A stretch of 64,000 nt of DNA from NCBI GenBank assembly GCA_030762175.1, contig CM060833.1, forward strand, positions 68,163,001 to 68,227,000, read 5' to 3'. Shown here piece after piece: positions 10,602 to 22,278 of the stretch. This DNA is from Metallyticus violacea. Taxonomy: Eukaryota; Arthropoda; Insecta; Mantodea; Metallyticidae. Within the stretch, counting starts at the first letter, position 1, and every line of letters begins with the position of its first letter. Both the position numbers and the translations under genes were made by a program. The notes below the pieces were generated by a model that ran no database searches, was not told the DNA's origin, and saw only the letters and a program-made list of their open reading frames with translations.

Positions 10602-13600
10602 TTTAGTTACATTTTATGACGTATACAAAGTTGTTCTATTTTATTTAAATTGTTATTTAGCTCTCTTTAAATAAAATAAAAATATAAGCAGAGAAAGTTA
10701 CTATTTTTTATACCTTGTTTGTCTTTTAAATTAGACTAAATTAGCACATGGGCTGTATAAAAAGCGGCAAGATAGTATATAGAAATGGCAATTATGACTG
10801 CATTGGTAAAACACCTGTAATTATAGTTAGTATAATAGTGAAAATTACACTCTTACAAGTTCCTCATTTCACCCTTACTTTTCTCGCTGGATGAATTAAT
10901 ATTATTCATTATTTCAGCTCTTTTTTAACACCCATTGCCGGCTAGTAAAGGAGTTTGAGACGAGGGCTGAAATTAATTAATGATGAGATAATGTGTTTAG
11001 CCTAAGAATGACTTGTGGTAATCATAATCACCTAATTCTACTTGATTTCAGATTATTATATCAAAATAAATATAAAAAAGTAAGGCATAATATTCCACAT
11101 TTATAGATAATCTGTTTAGAAAACACCTGTACAAAATTTCTACGTCGCTGGTGCGTTAGAAGAAACTTCGCAACTCAGAGCGTGTCTCAGTTTAACATTC
11201 CCTGGCGACAAAGTTAATTGTTACAACTTTATTGCATAGCACATGCTCCGGCGAAAGTTTGAGTGCAGGCACGCGCATGCGTTGAATGATAAGGTCAAGT
11301 TCAACAACCAGGTTTACGTGGCAATGGGCTTAGTGGGAGGGTCAGAGGAAGTCATTTGAGCGAAGAAGAGGTTATCAAGTCCTAGTCTGCGGCTCCAAAG
11401 GTATAGTACCGTTTACTCAACAGCAACTTTTCAACTAATTTCGAAGACATGTATTTTTAAATGACTAACAAATGTTGGCAAATGAAGAGCCACTCTTATC
11501 AACATTTTATTTATAATGTTCTTTAAATGTCAAATCCAAAACTCATTTTGAGGTATGGATTCTGAAGAAAGAAGCAAGAGGAATAAATGTTAATTTACAT
11601 TTACATTTCAAAAAAAAAAAAAAAAAAAAAAGTTACGGGAATGTGTTGTATTTGGCACTTGAGGAAACTGTGATTAATTTTTTTTCATCTCAAGAGCTAG
11701 AGTACTTTTTTCTCTCTCTTTAATATTTTACCTAAGTATTTAAACAATATCGATATGTGCGCTCTCTAGCTCATAAACTTACTACCCTCTTGGAACAAAT
11801 GCTCTGGCCTTTTGTGTCTCAGAGAATGGAATATAAAAAAGTACATTCACAAGTCTTTCAAACCCAAATTCTATTGGTACATTTGGGCGGGAGGTGTTGC
11901 GATATACAATATTGTGACGTGACCTCATTTCCCTGCTGTAGCTGCTGCGATAAACTAATCTATTACCATTTTCAGCACAGATTAATAGCAGGCCCTGTTT
12001 CATATTGCTGAAGTTATGTATATAAATTTGCAGGTCATTATATTAACAAAACATTTTACAATATGCTTGTTTAGAACCTCTAGCGCGGTAATCACTGTGT
12101 ATTTTTATACTTCGAGTATTAACTCTCTTTTTGAAGTCAACCATAACCACTTTCTTAAATATTGTCACTACTATCTTGTTTCTTGAAATTCTCAATCCAT
12201 TTTAGTCCTAATTTCTCCATATTTTCCCCCGTAGCTTTAAAACGATTTTCCCCACAATTTCTATTGGAAGTTTCCCTCATTTTTTAAGATATCACTTGTT
12301 CTCTCTAATATTTTGTTTCTTTACATTCCAAAATATGTCACATACGAGTTACTACTAAAATAGCAGTCTATAATTTAAATTTTTATAATGCAGCTATATT
12401 TAATACACATTCTAAGTCTTTGCACTTTAATTTTACTTTTCAATATGGAAATTCTACTCATCTTATTAATGTTGGGATATTCACCTCTTGGTAACATTGT
12501 TCGGCGAAAGCTGTTTTTAAAGCCTCTCTTGTCTGGTTCTATTTGGTATCAGTCTCGAAATGTTGAGCAGGAGAAAATAGCGATATTAAATAGTAAAAGA
12601 GCAAGTGGGGTTTCACTATTATTTATTTACTTTTAAATGTACTTGTTTTTACATAGTTTGATTATAACATATTATAATAACACCAAAACAATAAGCAAAA
12701 GAGAGTTATTGTGTGTATCGCATTCACTTCCCCGTGTCTGAAACACTGTATCTTCTTAATGAAAATGATATTCCATAAATATGAAATAATGTCTTCTAGG
12801 ATTAATATAATTGGTTTACAGTTTGGTACGGCTGCTGTAATTTGTGCTGGTGACTGAAATTATAACTTGAATAAAAGTTATTCTAAGTTCATCAATCTTT
12901 TTGATCACGATGGTAGGTTTGTGAAATCTTGCATGTCAAGAATTTTGAAATTCTTATTAACGGCTGGATAAAACCCTCAAAAATATCTTTATCGTGCATT
13001 TGAGCAGCCATATTTCCACTACATATGTACAAGATTGTACATCTTCAATAACAATGTCGCCCCAGTCCAAAACTATTCCTCCATGAAATGGTACAACCTC
13101 CTAGATGTGTTCGACTCTTTCGAGAGTATCACACCGAGTCAATATGGAAATATGGCGACTATCAGATAAAAATGCAATACTGGACTCATCCACGTGGTGC
13201 CCTGATGAACGAACATATGTCATACCAGTTTTCATGCTGCTGTGACCAACTAACAGTAAAATGTTTCAAGGACAACTAGAATACGCGTGGGGATTAATTA
13301 TTATTAAATGTTGCCTTGAAAAATAACGGATGATGTGCTGTGATGACACCTGGAAGTTCAATGTAATGGACGCCCGCTTAACTGAGGAGTCCAAGTTTGT
13401 CATTTACAGGGTCCTCTAGGCCTTTTTCTCTTAGTGTGATTTCTCTTTCTCTCATGGAGAACCTTGTGGTTACTCTCTGAGACACTTCAAGAACATGTAT
13501 ACCGTCAACATTTTTAGTCCCGAATCTAGCATATCGATAGAGCTAGTAGAAGTTTCCTTCTCTCCATTGTCATTTTGGCGTTACACATGTGAAAATATGC

Positions 13601-13974
13601 GTACACCTTTAAAATAATTATTAATTTCGACTCATATCATTTTTTATAACTGCACACATTTTGCAGTAATAATACAACTAGCAAGAGGTCATCAGTTAAT
13701 TTGTTTTGGTAACGAAATATATGTAAGCAATACAATTATCAGTGATAAAGCTAAAATTCAAATGTCCCAAACTTTTGCAGTGCAATTTATTTTCTGCATG
13801 CATCAACCTTCCTTTTAAGAGATAGGTGATTAAGGGTTATGTTGAACAAATATCCATATCTTGTTTAACTCATTAATCTGTGCTTCCTTCGTCCATCTGT
13901 ATTGCTTCAATGATGCAGCTAATTCATCGACAACGGTTTTCGATTCGATCTTTGGACCGCCTCCATTTTTTTGA
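10602..13974. other. No recognisable gene; AT-rich intergenic or intronic DNA
   Basis: Only short open frames lacking family signatures or splice context occur here. There is a poly-A run at about 11610-11631 and a somewhat more GC-rich, CpG-containing patch at about 11150-11410 (gcatgcgcgtg region). That patch could be promoter-proximal for the minus-strand exon at 10430-10578, but no TATA box or first exon could be assigned. Confidence 0.5.
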
Positions 13975-14552
13975 ATAGTGTTTAATGCCCGTTTTTACTA
14001 CTGAGGTACCACAGACGTGGATACTGACGATACATTAGATTTTTATTTGTTTATTTAAGGACGCTCTTTATCATCTCAGGTCATCAGCGTTCCATTCTAT
14101 TCAGGGCATGAAACGACCGACAAATTTTGCTCAGAGGCCTCTTCTTTCAGGCTTGAGGTTCTTTATCGTGCCGTAAATGTACGACACGGGACCCATGGCT
14201 TTACTTCCCTTCCGAAGGAAGCCATACTTGATATTTTTACGCCGGAAAATATCCATCGATCCTGGCCGGGTTTGAACCCGCGACCTTGGGTTTAGAAGGA
14301 AAGTATGGTTACCACTACACCACCAGGACCGACGATACATAAGATAAAATGATATATTGGGAAAGGATTTTTTTAAGGAAGGAAACGTTTCTGGCCTAAG
14401 TTTAGGGTACCTCCCCGGCATTTGCCATTTATGAAGATTGAGGAAAACCTGGAAAAAACCTCAGTCAGGGAGGACGAGCCTGGCAGGATTGGAACACAAG
14501 GCCTCCTGCTCACGAGTCCGCGCCTTAATGACCTCGGTCACCCGTGGCGGTA
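13975..14552 (-). repeat. SINE-2 copy interrupted by SINE-1
   Basis: Read on the minus strand: a tRNA-like head (GGTGACCGAGGTCATTAAGG, then a box-B-like TGTTCCAATCC), a body with CCTCAGT…CAGGTTTTCCTCA, ATGGCAAATGCC, TACCCTAAACTTAGGCC and CCTTCCTT, and a 3' end TTAAACACTA. Three other copies in this window (18203, 25824, 28226) and a degraded one (54001) define the same family. A SINE-1 copy splits the 3' part (14041-14330). Confidence 0.88.
14041..14330 (-). repeat. SINE-1 nested in SINE-2
   Basis: A near-complete minus-strand SINE-1 with head CGGTCCTGGTGGTGTAGTGG and box B GGGTTTGAACCC-like around 14263-14275. Its target duplication is gacgatacattagat (14026-14040) against gacgatacataagat (14331-14345), and this sequence lies within the SINE-2 body. 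The order of insertion is therefore unambiguous: SINE-2 first, SINE-1 later. The open frame across the element is a by-product of the repeat. Confidence 0.93.
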
Positions 14553-14640
14553 CCATGGTCTAGTAGTAGCGACTACTAGGTAATAAGTTGCGACTACTAA
14601 TCAGAAGGTCCCGGGTTCGATTCCCGGTCAGGCCAAGCTG
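14553..14640 (+). repeat. tRNA-like relic with internal duplication
   Basis: A perfect T-arm-like palindrome CCGGGTTCGATTCCCGG (14611-14627) follows a box-A-like GGTCTAGTAGTAG. Between them GCGACTACTA occurs twice, separated by about 13 bases, which lengthens the anticodon region beyond any normal tRNA. The acceptor stem does not close convincingly. It is probably the head of another SINE or a tRNA pseudogene abutting SINE-2. Confidence 0.45.
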
Positions 14641-14644
14641 TCTG

Positions 14645-15925
14645 TAAACAAACTTTGGAGAAATATTTTTAGATTACTTTAGATAAACGAAAGTTTTTTT
14701 TTTAATAGTTGACAATAGTGTTAGAGATATAAAGCCGTGTTAATAGTTATTTATAAAGGTGTCAAGTACGAAAAGTATACATTTAAACGGACAAATCTGA
14801 AGTTTACGAAGCTAATGGAATTGGGGCGAGTCCACTAAAGTTATTTACGCATTTTATTTTTATTTTTTTTATTTTTTATTTATTTATTTATTTTTTTTAG
14901 CGAAAGCGTTTTAAATGACAAACAATTTAAAGGACGAAAAAATGAAAGAAAAGTCATTGAGCCAATCTTTCTAATATTTATTGCTATAAGTTAACGTAAT
15001 ATTAGTAATTGTTTTTTATGAATACTTTTTTATATAGGATATTTATTATTTCTTGAAATGGGTGACATTACTAACTAAATTTCGGATAAATTGAGAGACG
15101 ATTGCTATGCGCAAGGTCTCGGTAGTAGTATACTGCATTCAAAGAATGGTATAAGGTAATGGTTGTGAACAAAGATTTGAATCTAACTTATTTACCTCAA
15201 AAATCAAATTATATACTATAGTGTTCTAAAAAATCTGTATTCCAACCATAAACCTCCTTCTTCAAACTTGAAGTACCCTAGCTCGCGTCAAACTTATGCT
15301 GATATCTTGTTAGCGAATAAATTGTTCAATCTCTAACAATGATATAAATTTTGTTTAATAGTCCAATAAAACTAAAATTTATGGCCTATTACCCTCTCCA
15401 AAACAAAAATTTTAGAGAGCCGGTATTAAAAAAGTAAATTACGTTTAACTTATTTTAACAACCTATAGAAAATGACTGGTCTATTAAAGAAAAGCAGAAT
15501 GGTAAGTATATAATACGAAATGAATCCAAAAATTATTTATTTATAAAAATTGAAAGACTGTCTAAAATAGTATTTGACATATGTTAAAAATAAATATGTT
15601 GTTCATCACCTAGATTTACAAACTATAATATAACTAATACCACTTGTATCATAAATAATTATTGCATTAGAACAATTAATAAACAAAAAGTAGATTTGTA
15701 TTCTGAAAGATTACATTAATAGTTGCAATGTATGGAACTGAAATAATTTTAAGGATATTCATCAACGAACAGGATTCTTGTACAACTTAAGATTTAAATC
15801 AAATAATTAAAAAAACAGACTCTGGAAGCGTTAATGTGTATTAAGTTCTATTTGGCTCAGCACTCAATTCAAACGTCTTACTATCTTAGCCTCATTCTGT
15901 GATCACCAATTCATTTAATTCCCCA
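14645..15925. other. No recognisable feature; very AT-rich
   Basis: T-rich and A-rich runs (for example 14850-14900) and only short frames. No splice-bounded coding segment, repeat end or tRNA-like box was identified. Confidence 0.5.
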
Positions 15926-16480
15926 CGGCAGACGCACTCTGACTAATCAGCGTTAAAAGCAGGTGTCTAGCAATAAGAACCACCGAAGTTCGAATCCTAG
16001 CCATGAGTAAATGGTTTTATTTTTTGTTTTTTTGCAAGTAAAATAATGTTTAATATGCAAAGGATGAATATTGCTTTCAATTGCATATGTCCATTTGAAT
16101 TTTAAGGTGTTTATGCTCTCTCTCACACACACACACACACACAAAGGACTTTCACTTTTCAAAATAAATTGGTAACTAATAATTATTTTAAACGAAATAA
16201 AGGCAATTTATATTTTATTTTATTGTTCATTTTAAAATATTAATTTGGCATTTATATCGAAAGGAAAGATTGTTAATGCAAATTTTTGTGTTTGAGCATA
16301 AATGCCGCGAAAATGAAATATATGTTGTTTATGAAAAATATTTTATTGTCTTATACTAAACATTAATTTTATTTGCAAAACTTAACAAATAAAAAATTCA
16401 AGTGCAACGAGAATTCGAACCTACGTAGTTCCTCATTTCTAGACATGTGCTTTTGCTCAGTTCCAGAGCACATAGTCCAA
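15926..16480. repeat. Inverted pair of tRNA-like repeats
   Basis: A tRNA-like segment on the plus strand (about 15935-16060; box B GTTCGAATCCTAG at 15989-16001) and a related one on the minus strand (about 16340-16480; box B GGTTCGAATTCTC at about 16411-16423) face each other tail to tail. Shared pieces include AAAAGCA(C/G)(A/G)TGTCTAG(A/C)AAT, then a tail TTTTATTTTTTG and a TTTGCAA(G/A)(T/A)AAA(A/T)T…AATGTTTA stretch. The spacer contains a (CA)10 tract at 16124-16143. Two opposed insertions of one SINE family explain this best. Confidence 0.55.
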
Positions 16481-16618
16481 GCAAACGCACTTTCTGTTTA
16501 TGGTATAACTTAAACATGAACTGAAGGTGGATTGTGAACCCAGCGTTAGGGAACGCTTCCGATGTTTCCTGAATCCAACATGGTTTCTGCCTGATAGTTA
16601 TCATTTTTTTTTTATTTT

Positions 16619-17890
16619 TTGTATGTACATACTCAGCTGTGCCTGATACTTATTATTATTTTTTTATTATCTGTATGTACATACTCAGCTGTGCCTGATA
16701 CTCATTATTATTTTTTTATTATTTGTGTGTACATACTCAGCTGGCCTGATACTCATTATTATTTTTTATTATTTGTGTGTACATACTCAGCTGTGCCTGA
16801 TACTCATTATTATTTTTTATTATTTGTGTGTACATACTCAGTTCTGCCTGATACTCATTATTATTTTGTATTATTTGTGTGTACATACTCAGCTGTGCCT
16901 GATACTCATTATTATTTTTTATTATTTGTGTGTACATACTCAGCTGTGCCTGATACTCATTATTATTTTTTATTATTTGTATGTACATGCTCAGCTGTGC
17001 CTGATACTCATTATTATTTTTTATTATTTGTATACTCAGTTGTGCCTGATACTCATTATTATTTTTTATTATTTGTATACTCAGCTGTGCCTGATACTTA
17101 TTATTATTTTTTATTATTTGTGTGTACATACTCAGCTGTACCTGATACTAATTATTATTTTTTATTATTTGTATGTACATATTCAGCTGTGCCTGATACT
17201 TATTATTATTTTTATTATTTGTGTGTACATACTCAGCTGTACCTGATACTCATTATTATTTTTTATTATTTGTATGTACATACTCAGCTGTGCCTGATAC
17301 TTAAACTTATTATTATTTTTATTATTTCTGTGTACATACTCAGCTGTGCCTGATACTCATTATTATTTTTTATTATTTGTATGTACATACTCAGCTGTGC
17401 CTGATACTCATTATTATTTTTATTATTTGTGTGTACATACTCAGCTGTACCTGATACTCATTATTATTTTTTATTATTTGTATGTACATACTCAGCTGTG
17501 CCTGATACTCATTATTATTTTTTATTATTTGTATACTCAGTTGTGCCTGATACTCATTATTATTTTTTATTATTTGTATACTCAGCTGTGCCTGATACTT
17601 ATTATTATTTTTTATTATTTGTGTGTACATACTCAGCTGTACCTGATACTCATTATTATTTTTTATTATTTGTATGTACATACTCAGCTGTGCCTGATAC
17701 TTATTATTATTTTTATTATTTGTGTGTACATACTCAGCTGTACCTGATACTCATTATTATTTTTTATTATTTGTATGTACATACTCAGCTGTGCCTGATA
17801 CTTATTATTATTTTTATTATTTGTGTGTACATACTCAGCTGTGCCTGATACTTATTATTATTTTATTTATTTTTTGTGCACATACTCAAT
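16619..17890. repeat. Minisatellite, ~25 units of ~51 bp, with higher-order repeats
   Basis: Each unit contains (G/A)TGTACATACTCAGCTG, then TG(C/A)CTGATACT, then a TTATTATT-T-rich spacer. Most units are 49-54 bases; four short ones (about 43-46 bases, lacking TGTACA) lie at about 17030, 17075, 17530 and 17576. The order of variants around 16980-17300 recurs at about 17480-17790, giving a higher-order period near 500 bp. Because the unit is often 51 bases and lacks stops in several frames, long open frames arise on both strands; they are repeat artefacts, not genes. Confidence 0.95.
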
Positions 17891-18202
17891 TCGACTCTAT
17901 AAACGGGTTTATCTTCACTTTCAGTTGCAGCTCCTTGATATTTGTTTTCCCCCAGTTAAAAATTCTGAGGGATTAAAGTAAGCAATATATGAACACATGG
18001 AACATTATGCACTGGTTGTGTTATCTTGTACGTCTCTGTTGACATACTAGATAGAATACTACCTTTACTTTAGTTAGCTAAATAGATAAGTGTTTAGTCT
18101 ACATTGGACACACATGCCTTTCTTTCAAGTTCAGATGTACAAAATCACCATAGAAACTCTTTTTTTTTTTCATTAAACCTATCAAATATTTCTGCTCTGA
18201 CA

Positions 18203-19054
18203 AGGGTGGCCGAAGTTGCAAAGTCATGGACTCGTGAACTGAAGGTCTGGGGTTCGATTTCCGTCAGGATTGTCCTTCCTGACTGAGTTTTTTCTCCCCT
18301 GATTTTCCTCAGGGGGGGCGCGGCTTCGGTCGTTGCCCTACAGATGCTCCAGGTGCGGGCTCTGCGGACCCTGAGTGCCCGTGGTACCTCTGACGTTACT
18401 AGAGGAAGCCGGGCCGGACTTGAGACGAGCCCCTCCCTGATGGGGAGTTGTCCGGATTGGGTTGGACTCGGCGTGGCAGTGGTTCCCGGAACTCACGGGT
18501 AATTGAGTACTCGCCAGAGCGGAGTGTCCCAGGGGAGTGCCTCTGGCGTGTACCCTGGGGGCTGGTGCGCAAGTGTGTGCCAGAATCTCCGTCCTTGTGA
18601 GGCGGTGGTGGCTTCCTTAATGCTGGGGTCACTCACCCCTATAAAGGAGTAGGTCTAAGCTAGTACGACCTATCGACCAGTGCAATTCTGGGAACTGGGT
18701 GCGCTCGGCTCTTGGAGCTGCAGTTCACTCGGTGCGTCTGGGCAACGTTATTGTCTGCGGCCGTTAACCGGCGGGTCGGTTTAGTTTTCTAGGTGCCGTC
18801 CTAAATGCAAAAAACCACTGGGTGGCACAGACCTCTGTGTTATGACCCCTGGACCTAGAGCCTGGTAGAACTCGCCATGAAATCCCCTGATTTTCCTCAG
18901 TCCTCATAAATGGCAAATGCCAGGGAGGTACCCTAAACTTAGACCTGGATCGCTTCCTTCCTTAATTTTTTTTTCCAATGTATAATTTCATCTTATGTAT
19001 CATCAGTGTCTACCGCCTGTGATACCATAATAATGAAAACGAACATTAAGCACT
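18203..19054 (+). repeat. SINE-2 copy split by a GC-rich insertion
   Basis: The head GGTGGCCGAAGTTGCAAAG with box B GGTTCGATTTCC (18251-18262) leads into the SINE-2 body. The body is interrupted at 18313 and resumes at 18883 with a duplicated junction. It then runs through ATGGCAAATGCC, GGTACCCTAAACTTAG and CGCTTCCTTCCTT to the end AACATTAAGCACTA. The uninterrupted SINE-2 would be about 260 bases, matching the other copies. Confidence 0.88.
18313..18882 (+). mobile_element. GC-rich 570-bp retroposed insert with 18-bp target duplication
   Basis: The 18 bases tcccctgattttcctcag occur immediately before (18295-18312) and after (18883-18900) this segment. The segment is strikingly GC-rich against an AT-rich background. 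It begins with a G run and ends CGCCATGAAA, which would suit a short 3' A tail. A long, perfect target duplication and the weak A end suggest LINE-type retroposition in plus orientation. No reverse transcriptase, tRNA-like boxes or rRNA-like core was recognised, so it may be a truncated LINE 3' region or an unusual SINE. The minus-strand open frame at 18399-18632 has no recognised features. Confidence 0.75.
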
Positions 19055-19080
19055 ACAAGATATATATCTGTCAACATATA

Positions 19081-19756
19081 CAGTGAGGATATGTGAATTA
19101 AGGACCGCAGAGTGCGGCTGTAAACTGGGAAAAGCCAGTCGTCAAGGCTATGTAATGCATGCGCATTGGTTGTAATTATTTTGAGGGGGGCTTTGTCAGA
19201 AAATAGATGTGTGTTCATATATTACTCGGTGCTTTCGTTGTATCTAAAGTGTGTGCTAATACTTTTTCGTTAGTTATGTCACTACATAAATATAATCTTG
19301 AACAACAACTTTTTATGTACAATACATATATGAAAACGCATTCTTGCAGAGAAGTGGTAAAGCGAGCCGCAAGAAAATATCCTGGTAATCGCATTCCAGG
19401 TAGACAAACACTTAGTCAAATTTTAAAAAATTACGAAGGACAAGATCTGTCAATGGCATGAAATGTGTTCCTAACTGCCATATTCTTATGGAAGAAAAGT
19501 TAACTGAAATATAGGAATTACCTTCTCAGATGCCGGCAATGTATTGCCGCTGCGGGGCATCATTTTAAAAAATTCTTATAGCACAAGTTTGGGATTATAA
19601 TTAGCAGTTTTAAATATAGTACATTTTTATGATTTCAGTAAAAACAAATACTAACTTTATGCGAGGCGACTCTATCTTGTTTTTTCGATTCCGGGGACAG
19701 TACTTCTTCAATAAACAGCTGTGCTCAGGCTGTTCGTAAATCAAATAATCTCATTG
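19081..19756 (+). mobile_element. TIR/TA transposon copy 1 (HTH-encoding family)
   Basis: The left end CAGTGAGGATATGTGAATTA and the right end (reverse complement CAATGAGATTATTTGATTTA) form inverted repeats, flanked on both sides by TATA consistent with a TA duplication. Two other copies (22279-23683 and 29121-29727) share ends and interior. It contains a short helix-turn-helix-like reading frame (19276-19461). At 676 bp it is an internally deleted form of the 1.4-kb copy. Confidence 0.7.
19276..19461 (+). pseudogene. Truncated HTH-type transposon protein (DUF4817-like)
   Basis: The frame starts at MSLHKYNLEQQLFMYNTY and encodes 61 residues before a stop. The pattern FMY.TY.K…SCREV…A.RKYPG.R.P.R.TL resembles the N-terminal helix-turn-helix found in insect transposon-derived proteins annotated as DUF4817; this is recalled family knowledge, not a search. 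Downstream, a shifted frame continues the similarity with copy 2 (RILMEEK-like, then the CIAA…GHH region), so the coding region is broken. In-frame codons also extend upstream to an ATG at 19207. Confidence 0.5.
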
Positions 19757-19989
19757 TATATCCTTTGACCTTCTCACAAAAAATTAATTGCAATATTCTG
19801 TGTATTGATGGAATTTCCCACACAGAAAATTTTGTTGCCTTAATATCATATTATATTTAGACGTATCATTTGAGTTTTATGACATTACCTATACATACAA
19901 AAACGTAATCACAAACCAACGTGTTCTTTATAAATAACTAAATAAATACATGAACAGAAAAATGTATTTTCTAAAGTGATAACATATAG

Positions 19990-20660
19990 AAATAAACACA
20001 AATTAATTTCGGGGGTATGAACCCTCAGCATGTACAACTGCCGTCAATCTTCGGGGTATAGATGACGTCAGACTTCTACAGCAGCTCATATGACATCTTT
20101 TGTCTTCTTGCATGTGCAGGGAATGCGTTTGCAGCATATTGCATTTAGATAAAACAAGTACTGAAGGAAGTATTAAAATATTAATTATATATATATATAT
20201 GTGTTAAAGTTAAGGCTTGTAGCTTATGGAAAACAATATTACGAAACTAATTTGTCATATGTTACAAAGGTTTACTAAAAAAAGTGTTTCATACCGGAAG
20301 GCGAACCTGCGCTTTTAACCTCTAATCATAGTGCACACTCTGCCACAGAGCTAACGGAACACACAAACTAGACAGCGTTTTTAGTGCATGCCACATAACA
20401 AACTGCTTCAGTGGCTACACAGCCTTGCTGGTTACCTTGTGTACCGTACGCTGTAACGAGTAGTAACGAAGAATTTTGCGTTCAAGAGACGACTACATTT
20501 TTTGTCAAATGGTGTACATATACTATAAACCAAATAAAAGAACAGATTAGTGCTCCCTAGTGAGATTCTGATACAGGCAATTTTGCAGTTCTGAACATTC
20601 GTTCTTAGCGTATTCCTAACTAGGGAGCATCAGATAGGTCCATTAATAGGTCCATTAATA
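19990..20660. other. Mostly unassigned, with a minus-strand tRNA-like relic
   Basis: On the minus strand around 20285-20362 a box-A-like TAGCTCTGTGGCAGAGT and a box-B-like AGGTTCGCCTT are spaced about as in a tRNA, but the stems do not all close. It is probably a SINE head or pseudo-tRNA. The rest has no recognised feature apart from the small palindrome listed separately. Confidence 0.35.
20551..20639. repeat. Small inverted repeat (11-bp arms)
   Basis: TGCTCCCTAGT at 20551-20561 pairs with ACTAGGGAGCA at 20629-20639 across a 67-base loop. The sequence after the left arm (…gattctgatacaggc) partly recurs at about 35181-35212 (GCTCCCTAGCAAGG then tgatacaagc), so it may be the end of a dispersed short element. 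It could be a miniature TIR element. Confidence 0.4.
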
Positions 20661-22276
20661 GCAATTTGTGATTGGTGTTGTGAATTAGGAATTAGAAGTA
20701 TCTGCGTCAAGCTTTTTAAATTATTATTGGTAATTTTTTCACTTCCTCTATTATTTAAATGTGCTAGAGGTTCGTCGAAAGGGTGCCAACGTGTATAGTG
20801 GCTAGAGAGAGCTTATTAGAATAATCAACTGTTGTGTTGAAGAGGCCTCTAATAAAGCCTTTCTGATTTCACTAAAGAAAGTAAAATACTATAAAGTTTC
20901 ACACATATAATTAAAAAGAGCATAGAAAAATAGTCAAGAAATAGAAAAAGTCTACAACAGAAGCATGTTAACATAAGTTTACAAGTGAATTTAATTTTTC
21001 ATCTGACCATTTTCATATGAACATCACTATGAACTTGCTTCCCTGTCACAAAGCAAGTGACCACGTTTTCAGAACAGGTAGTATCTACTATGAACTCTCT
21101 TTCCTGCTGTTCGGTATTTTATTCATTAATACAGCATTAAAGTACAATACTTTTTCAGTTTACGATGTTTGGTAGAACAGGGCACATGCTTGACTTGCTC
21201 ATTCGCTGCCTTGCTTTGTTCGCCTATACTGAGCCTTCGTGGAAAAGAAGAGTTAACATCTTGTATGTGTCAAATTACGAACTGAAAGCAGACACACTGT
21301 AAAACTTCAAGCTTGACCTTCTGATTGAAAGAGAACATTGACGTGCTTTGTACCTGTAATTAAATCTTTTTGGAATTGGAGAGGCATGCTTTGCAGTTGA
21401 CATGCCCAGTTCTTCTACTGTCCTTAGAAGCAAACTGTTAATTAATGATTCCGTTAGTTACAACTTACGGAAAGAAAGTAATATATTTGTATTTCAGCTC
21501 TAGTGATTATTTATGACAGCCCAAGGTTACAGACGGCAGAAAGCAATACAGTCTTGTCTAATATTTGCATATGCCGTACTAATATGGTTAAGGGTTAGTT
21601 GAGCTGAAGTTGTGGTTATTTGTTGAACTGGTCTGAAAAACAGAACCACCCATGAAAGGAATGACTAAGGTCCAAAACCAGATTTTTTTATTTCTATCTT
21701 TAAAAGGAGTCGTTAATGGTAGCACATTTCATTTAGAGCTTCCAATATGAAGAATGAAATAAGAACAAATAATATTTATAAACATTATGTTATAGAGGAG
21801 TACCAATGTGAAATATATTTTAACCGCTATAGAAATAAATAACTCTGGTCATTGGCATCTCTAAACAACGTTTTCTATTTGTATAGAGTTCGGGATGAAT
21901 GCAGGACGTATAACCTATAATACATGCTCTCTTTAGAGTTGTGACACAGCAACCTTCCACTACCCATCCCAACCGCCACTTTCTAGAATAAAGAACATCT
22001 TCATTTTGTTGATGACCAAGAAAATAATTTAATTTTAATTGTATTGTCTTTATCACGGGATAAAGGATGTTTTCATATTCGTTTCATGTGAAATATCTAT
22101 TTAACTTCATTTTAGTCCATTCTACGAAGGTTGGTTAAGAGTATCTGCTGCAGGTATATGTGTGATGAATCTTGCTAATTAGACTTCACTTTCAAAGATA
22201 TTTTTGGGTTTATTATCATAATTATAATTCTAACTATTATATCGTTTCCTGAGCTCAAAGAGGCAACATTGAGTAA
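20661..22276. other. No recognisable gene
   Basis: AT-rich DNA with only short frames. No splice-bounded exon, SINE head or transposon terminus was identified up to the TIR element at 22279. Confidence 0.5.
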
Positions 22277-22278
22277 TA

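Noticed and set aside
16619..17848. Long open frames (up to 244 codons) on both strands
   Set aside because: They are translations of the ~51-bp minisatellite, open in several frames at once, with no start context or splice signals.
18399..18632. Minus-strand 77-codon frame in the GC-rich insert
   Set aside because: Pro/Arg/Ser-rich composition follows from high GC; no motif was seen and the retroposon orientation appears to be plus.
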